From assembly GCA_020631175.1 (NCBI GenBank), contig JAHDHT010000010.1, positions 1,914 through 11,599 on the forward strand: 9,686 bases of DNA. Reading direction: 5' to 3'. The stretch is from Chitinophagales bacterium (GTDB lineage Bacteria > Bacteroidota > Bacteroidia > Chitinophagales > JAHDHT01). This document shows, one piece after another, positions 5,945 to 9,686 of this stretch. How positions within the stretch are numbered: position 1 is the stretch's first letter; every line of letters begins with the position of its first letter. The notes beneath the pieces were generated by a model. That model was not told the origin of the DNA, did no database searches, and saw nothing but the letters and a program-made list of their open reading frames with translations. The position numbers were made by a program, and so were the translations under genes.

Positions 5945-7651
5945 ATGACGCGCAAATACGCTTTACTTTTTATTCCATTTATATTTATACTAAGCCAATG
6001 CAGGACGGCACCTAATGCTGACCGTTCGCTTGCTAAATACACCGGCACTATTGGTGACTCTGTAATGGTTAGCAGTGCACACCCACAAGCTTCAAAAGCA
6101 GGTATTGACATTCTAAAACAAGGTGGAAATGCAGTAGACGCGGCTATTGCGATTCAGTATGCTTTAGCCGTTGTATACCCAAGAGCAGGTAATTTAGGTG
6201 GTGGAGGTTTTATGGTTTACAGAGATGCCAAAGGCGCTTTTAAAACTTTAGACTTCAGAGAAACTGCACCTGCAAAAGCAGATAGAGACATGTATCTCGA
6301 CGATGAAGGAAATGCTGTTTCAGACTGGAGTCGCTTTGGTGGTCTTTCAGTTGGTATACCGGGCACAGTAGGAGGAATATTTGAAAGTCATAAAGAATTA
6401 GGCCTCTTAGATATGTCTGTTTTAATTCAACCGGCAATTGATCTTGCCGAAAATGGTTTTCAATTATTACCTGCACAAGCCCGACTATTAAACGAAAAAA
6501 GAGAAGACATAGAAAAGTATAGTCCGCCAAATTGTATTTTTCTCCAAAAAGAGAAATGGCATGCCGGTGATATTATCATTCAAAAAGAATTAGCTGCCAC
6601 ACTTAAAAGAATTCAAAAGGATGGTCTGGAAGGATTTTATAGTGGAGAAACGGCAAGGCTATTAGTTGAGCAGGTTAACAAAACAAACGGTATTATTAGT
6701 CTTGATGATTTGCAAAATTACAAAGCAAAATGGAGAGCACCCTTAAAAGGTACATTCAGAGAATACGATATCTATTCGATGGGACCTCCGAGCAGCGGCG
6801 GAATTGTATTGCTTCAAATATTGGGAATGATCGAAGATCAACCTTTAAAAAATTATGGGTTCAACAGCCTTCCCTATGTTCATACTTTAGTTGAAGCTGA
6901 AAGAAGAGCATATGCAGACCGTTCGGAGTATTTAGGTGACCCGGATTTCTGGGATGTTCCAAGCAACGAATTATTAAATGAAGCTTACCTGCAAAAAAGA
7001 ATGGAAAATTTCGATCCTGCAAAAGCAAGTATTTCTGACAACATCAAACCTGGAAAACTTTTAAATGAAAGCGAAGAAACGACCCACCTATCGGTTGTTG
7101 ATCTCGAAGGAAATGCGGTTTCAATTACCACAACCCTGAATGCTAATTATGGATCCAAAGTCTGGGTGGATGGAGCCGGTTTTTTTCTTAATAATGAAAT
7201 GGATGATTTCAGCGCTAAACCGGGTGTACCAAATTTATATGGATTAATCGGCAATGAAGCCAATGCTATTGAACCGGGCAAAAGAATGTTGAGTTCAATG
7301 ACGCCGACTATCATCGAAAAAAACGATGCTTTATTTATGGTGACCGGTACTCCGGGCGGAAGTACCATTATCACTTCCGTTCTACAAAGTTTTTTAAATG
7401 TAGCAGAATTCGAAATGAGTATGGCCGAAGCTGTTAATGCTTATCGGTTTCATCATCAATGGTATCCGGATACTATCAAAACAGATTCCAATGCCTTTAA
7501 GGGAGACTTCATTGAAGAACTGAATCGTATGGGACATGCACACGCTGAGCGTGAACCAATTGGCAGAGTGGATGCTATCTTAGTTCGACCAGATGGAAAT
7601 TTAGAAGGCGCTTCAGACTTCAGAGGTGAAGGCGCTGCTTTGGGCTATTAA
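5945..7651 (+). CDS. ggt: Gamma-glutamyltransferase, lipoprotein form
   Basis: The 568-residue proenzyme hydrolyses or transfers the gamma-glutamyl group of glutathione and other gamma-glutamyl compounds. The N-terminus is a lipoprotein signal (hydrophobic 5-16, lipobox L-S-Q-C, Cys19) followed by Arg-Thr-Ala, so a membrane-anchored periplasmic enzyme is expected. By comparison with E. coli GGT: Arg105 (Arg114) binds the substrate carboxylate; Thr379 (Thr391) in E-T-T-H is both the self-cleavage site and the nucleophile; Asn399, Glu418, Asp421, Ser450-Ser451 and Gly471-Gly472 match the glutamate-binding and oxyanion positions with a constant offset of 12. Cleavage would give a small subunit of 190 residues, the normal size. 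The region spanning the flap (M-D-D-F-S-A-K-P-G-V-P-N, 419-430) is complete. All key residues are present, so it should be active. No clear promoter was found; read-through from the recombinase gene 77 bp upstream is possible. Confidence 0.96.
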   Translation: MTRKYALLFIPFIFILSQCRTAPNADRSLAKYTGTIGDSVMVSSAHPQASKAGIDILKQGGNAVDAAIAIQYALAVVYPRAGNLGGGGFMVYRDAKGAFKTLDFRETAPAKADRDMYLDDEGNAVSDWSRFGGLSVGIPGTVGGIFESHKELGLLDMSVLIQPAIDLAENGFQLLPAQARLLNEKREDIEKYSPPNCIFLQKEKWHAGDIIIQKELAATLKRIQKDGLEGFYSGETARLLVEQVNKTNGIISLDDLQNYKAKWRAPLKGTFREYDIYSMGPPSSGGIVLLQILGMIEDQPLKNYGFNSLPYVHTLVEAERRAYADRSEYLGDPDFWDVPSNELLNEAYLQKRMENFDPAKASISDNIKPGKLLNESEETTHLSVVDLEGNAVSITTTLNANYGSKVWVDGAGFFLNNEMDDFSAKPGVPNLYGLIGNEANAIEPGKRMLSSMTPTIIEKNDALFMVTGTPGGSTIITSVLQSFLNVAEFEMSMAEAVNAYRFHHQWYPDTIKTDSNAFKGDFIEELNRMGHAHAEREPIGRVDAILVRPDGNLEGASDFRGEGAALGY

Positions 7652-7667
7652 AACCTTATAAAGTTTT
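7650..7667. terminator. AT-rich near-palindrome across two convergent stop codons
   Basis: An 18-bp near-palindrome (8 of 9 pairs match) runs from AAAAC to GTTTT and covers the end of the GGT stop codon and the stop of the cytochrome gene. Its A-run/T-run ends would suit a weak bidirectional terminator, but the stem has almost no GC and no proper loop, so this is only a candidate. With 4 bp between the two genes there is no room for another shared terminator outside coding sequence. Confidence 0.22.
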
Positions 7668-9110
7668 CATATACTCAATCAAAGATTCTCTTTCTTCATC
7701 GCTAAGACTATCGCCAAATGTATGTCCTTCATTTCCGTAGCCATCTTTAGTCGTATCATATGTGAATTTATCCGTTTGAGAAGACTCGATGCTAAACATC
7801 CATCCAACATTATCCTGATCATATTCTTCCACATCAGGATTTCTTCTCCAGAAAGTAGGTCGATCATCCGATTTTAACAAAGCCTGAAGCGTTGGTATTG
7901 ATCCATTATGCAAATAAGGCGCACTGGCCCATATTCCATCCAAAGGCTGCGCCATATAACCCGTTCCTCCTTCCAGATATCCCGGATTATTGCCCTGATT
8001 AAACCAGCTTGTGTTATACCATTCAACGTATTCATTTAGTCCGTCAAAAGAATTTGCCAGCAAAGGATCAGTTCCAATTACATCCAGATCTACCAACAAA
8101 TTTGGATATGTTTCATCAGCTCCATATGTGCCATGACAAGAGCTGCACCGGCTGTTAAAAATGCTTTCACCCTGAGTTGCCAATTCGTTATCAATTGCAA
8201 ATGGATATGCTGGTGCTTCGATTGATTTAATATAGGCTAAAACATCACCAAAATTGCTGTCAATCGTTGCTGCTTCATTTGCATCCTCTAAAGTCAATAT
8301 CGATGTTGCCATAAAAATTCGGGCATAATCTCCTCGTCCTGCACCGGTATAAAGTGAAGCATTTTTTTTCTTTAAAACCCACCACGGTGGAATATCGGCC
8401 GGAATAACCGGATCAGGAATCGCTAATGCCGGTTCTTCTAACCATTCTAGTGTCAGATTATCTCTGAAAGCCGCTAAAGCTGCTGCAATTTGATCGGCGG
8501 GATTTACTCCTACCACTTCAGTTTGTATGTACGGACCAATCGCTGTTCCTGCGCGAGAAAAATTTACATAAGCATCATGTTCTGGGGTTCCGGGCGGATA
8601 CGTTAAGCCCATTACAGCATCAACCGCCGATGTAATATCACCTTGATTTGTAGTGAAATCGTAATTTATATTACCCAAGCCAACGATATACTGACCATTA
8701 ATACTTCCGCCATGACACTGCATACAATTGGGTGCTACAACCAATGTTCCGTTAGGATGTGTGCTTGCGGTATATTCCGGATCTAAATTGGCATTCACAC
8801 CATCCCGACCAAGCACATTTTCTGTATTTGCCGGAAACACAGCTGTAAAGATATCATGCGGAATTCCACTTGAAACATAATTACCCGCTGTTAAATAGGC
8901 ATAACCTGCGGCTGCATCTCCATCCCGTTGATCGGAAGGAGGAATAAATGTAGTTCCGGACGGAAGTATATCTGTCGTGTCCATCGGCTCAATTGTATCC
9001 ATTGGATCTGGTTCAGGTGGATCAATAATTGGTGTTTCTTCTTTGCAGGATGCAATGAAAATTATAATGCTAATGAGAATGAATAAGTATTTTGTGGCAT
9101 AGGCTTTCAT
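7656..9110 (-). CDS. RoxA-like di-haem cytochrome c lipoprotein
   Basis: The 484-residue exported protein has two c-type haem sites, C129-M-Q-C-H133 and C322-S-S-C-H326. The N-terminus is a lipoprotein signal (hydrophobic 8-20, lipobox I-A-S-C, Cys22) followed by Lys-Glu-Glu and an acidic Pro/Asp/Met linker (about 24-50). P-P-W-W-V-L-K-K-K-N (241-250), G-R-G-D-x-A-R-I (258-265), L-D-G-I-W-A-S-A-P-Y-L-H-N-G-S (390-404) and E-G-H-T-F-G near the C-terminus resemble rubber oxygenase RoxA and its many uncharacterised relatives. By that analogy His463 would be the second axial ligand of the C-terminal haem, and the N-terminal haem the reactive one. The substrate is unknown; the family includes dioxygenases and peroxidase-like proteins, so a rubber-cleaving role must not be assumed. 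At 484 residues it is shorter than RoxA. The cupin gene is divergent, start codons 19 bp apart. Confidence 0.83.
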   Translation of the reverse strand: MKAYATKYLFILISIIIFIASCKEETPIIDPPEPDPMDTIEPMDTTDILPSGTTFIPPSDQRDGDAAAGYAYLTAGNYVSSGIPHDIFTAVFPANTENVLGRDGVNANLDPEYTASTHPNGTLVVAPNCMQCHGGSINGQYIVGLGNINYDFTTNQGDITSAVDAVMGLTYPPGTPEHDAYVNFSRAGTAIGPYIQTEVVGVNPADQIAAALAAFRDNLTLEWLEEPALAIPDPVIPADIPPWWVLKKKNASLYTGAGRGDYARIFMATSILTLEDANEAATIDSNFGDVLAYIKSIEAPAYPFAIDNELATQGESIFNSRCSSCHGTYGADETYPNLLVDLDVIGTDPLLANSFDGLNEYVEWYNTSWFNQGNNPGYLEGGTGYMAQPLDGIWASAPYLHNGSIPTLQALLKSDDRPTFWRRNPDVEEYDQDNVGWMFSIESSQTDKFTYDTTKDGYGNEGHTFGDSLSDEERESLIEYMKTL

Positions 9111-9129
9111 ATTATTAAAATACGTATAA
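9111..9129. promoter_or_regulatory. 19-bp divergent start-to-start spacer with ATACGTAT palindrome
   Basis: Only 19 bp separate the ATG codons of the divergent cytochrome and cupin genes. The spacer is almost pure A/T except for a CG at the centre of the 8-bp palindrome ATACGTAT (9120-9127). No spacer this short can hold two promoters, so at least one must lie inside the opposite coding sequence. No good TAnnTTTG box was found on either strand; TATTTTG at 9088-9094 is one base short. Confidence 0.35.
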
Positions 9130-9606
9130 ATGTCAAATTACAGTAAATCTGCTGCGGATTATATATCGATGCATAAAATGACCGCTCATCCGGAAGGAGG
9201 ATTTTATAAAGAAATTTTCCGGGCAAAGACAAATGTAGAGACTGTTCGCGGCGAACGTTCTTCAGCCACTTCGATTTATTTTTTGCTTGAGCAAGGTCAG
9301 ATTTCTCATTTACATCGCATTGCTTTTGAAGAGCTGTGGACCTATATAGACGGAGGACCCTTAGAAATTTTTATGATTTTGGATGGAAGGATGACCATTT
9401 GTGTTTTAGATGAAAATAATCCGATATGTTTAATTCCACCCGGAGTATGGTTTGGCTCAAGACCAAAAACCGAAACGGCATTTTGTATATGTACTTGTAC
9501 TGTTGCTCCCGGCTTTGACTTTGAAGATTTTGAGATGGCTGACTATGATCGTTTGTCTAATGAATATCCGGATATTTCGGATTTGAAGGATGTATGTTTG
9601 AGTTGA
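9130..9606 (+). CDS. Cupin protein of the DUF985 (YML079w-like) family
   Basis: The 158-residue protein matches a single-domain DUF985 cupin over its full length: H-P-E-G-G-F-Y (20-26), G-E-R-S-S (41-45), I-Y-F-L-L (49-53), S-H-L-H-R (59-63), E-E-L-W (67-70), G-G-P-L-E (75-79), I-P-P-G-V-W (102-107) and C-T-V-A-P-G-F-D-F-E-D-F-E (123-135). No signal peptide is seen, so it is cytoplasmic. The biochemical role of the family is not settled. Relatives usually read E-x-W-H at the first cupin motif; here it is E-L-W-T (Thr71), which may remove a pocket or metal-binding His, while His62 and Glu67/Glu68 remain. A C-x-C-x-C cluster (119-123) precedes the last motif. The start at ATG 9130 is clear. Confidence 0.88.
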   Translation: MSNYSKSAADYISMHKMTAHPEGGFYKEIFRAKTNVETVRGERSSATSIYFLLEQGQISHLHRIAFEELWTYIDGGPLEIFMILDGRMTICVLDENNPICLIPPGVWFGSRPKTETAFCICTCTVAPGFDFEDFEMADYDRLSNEYPDISDLKDVCLS

Positions 9607-9633
9607 TTTAGACGTATTTTGAATTCACTAAAC

Positions 9634-9660
9634 CGTCATCCTGAATGCAATGAAGGATCT
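9634..9660. repeat. Interspersed repeat of the GTCATCCTGA...AAGGATCT type
   Basis: Downstream of the cupin gene lies CGTCATCCTGAATG followed by AATGAAGGATCT, with inverted arms ATCCT (9638-9642) and AGGAT (9654-9658) around an 11-nt loop. Sequences of the form GTCATCCTGAGCGAAGCGAAGGATCT are common as intergenic repeats in Bacteroidota and other bacteria; this copy is slightly diverged. T-runs follow (9660-9664), so it may also act as a weak terminator for the cupin gene. The rest of the right edge to 9686 shows no gene. Confidence 0.5.
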
Positions 9661-9686
9661 TTTTGTTTCAAAGCAATTACATATCT

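Overview
The window looks like ordinary chromosomal DNA from a low-GC member of the Bacteroidota. Four things point there: a promoter with the Bacteroidota sigma consensus (CTTG-N20-TACATTTG) upstream of a Bacteroidota-type tyrosine recombinase, near absence of Shine-Dalgarno sequences, lipoproteins with short lipoboxes (one followed by an export-signal-like Lys-Glu-Glu), and GTCATCCTGA-type interspersed repeats. The genus cannot be fixed from the sequence. No rRNA, tRNA, CRISPR array, insertion sequence or phage cluster is visible.

Layout, left to right. A 5'-truncated MORN_2/YwqK-type repeat protein (+, 1-489) is followed by about 310 bp of non-coding DNA with hairpins and repeat-like words. 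Next come a membrane-anchored alpha/beta hydrolase (-, 802-1662) and, divergent from it, a GH13 alpha-glucosidase-like protein (+, 1785-3428) in which every catalytic carboxylate is replaced. That gene ends tail to tail with a secreted TPR protein (-, 3425-4600), the two stop codons sharing one TTAA. Divergent from the TPR gene is a tyrosine recombinase homologue (+, 4707-5867) that has lost two active-site residues. It is followed by a gamma-glutamyltransferase lipoprotein (+, 5945-7651), a convergent RoxA-like di-haem cytochrome c lipoprotein (-, 7656-9110) and a divergent DUF985-type cupin (+, 9130-9606). The right edge carries a fragment of an interspersed repeat.

Strands alternate almost gene by gene, so most genes seem to be single transcription units sharing compact divergent or convergent junctions (19 bp, 4 bp, and a 4-bp overlap). 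There is no obvious shared pathway. Cell-envelope functions recur: three predicted exported proteins (TPR protein, GGT, cytochrome) and one membrane-anchored hydrolase.

The most notable observations are the GH13 pseudoenzyme (nucleophile Asp to Glu, acid Glu to Asp, third Asp to His, with the rest of the fold well kept) and the recombinase with Arg to Lys and His to Asn changes, whose promoter -33 box lies inside a 7-bp inverted repeat. A third is the Lys-Glu-Glu signal that could place the di-haem cytochrome on the cell surface. I did not find a clear multi-gene novel system; the GH13 pseudoenzyme is the best candidate for undescribed biology.
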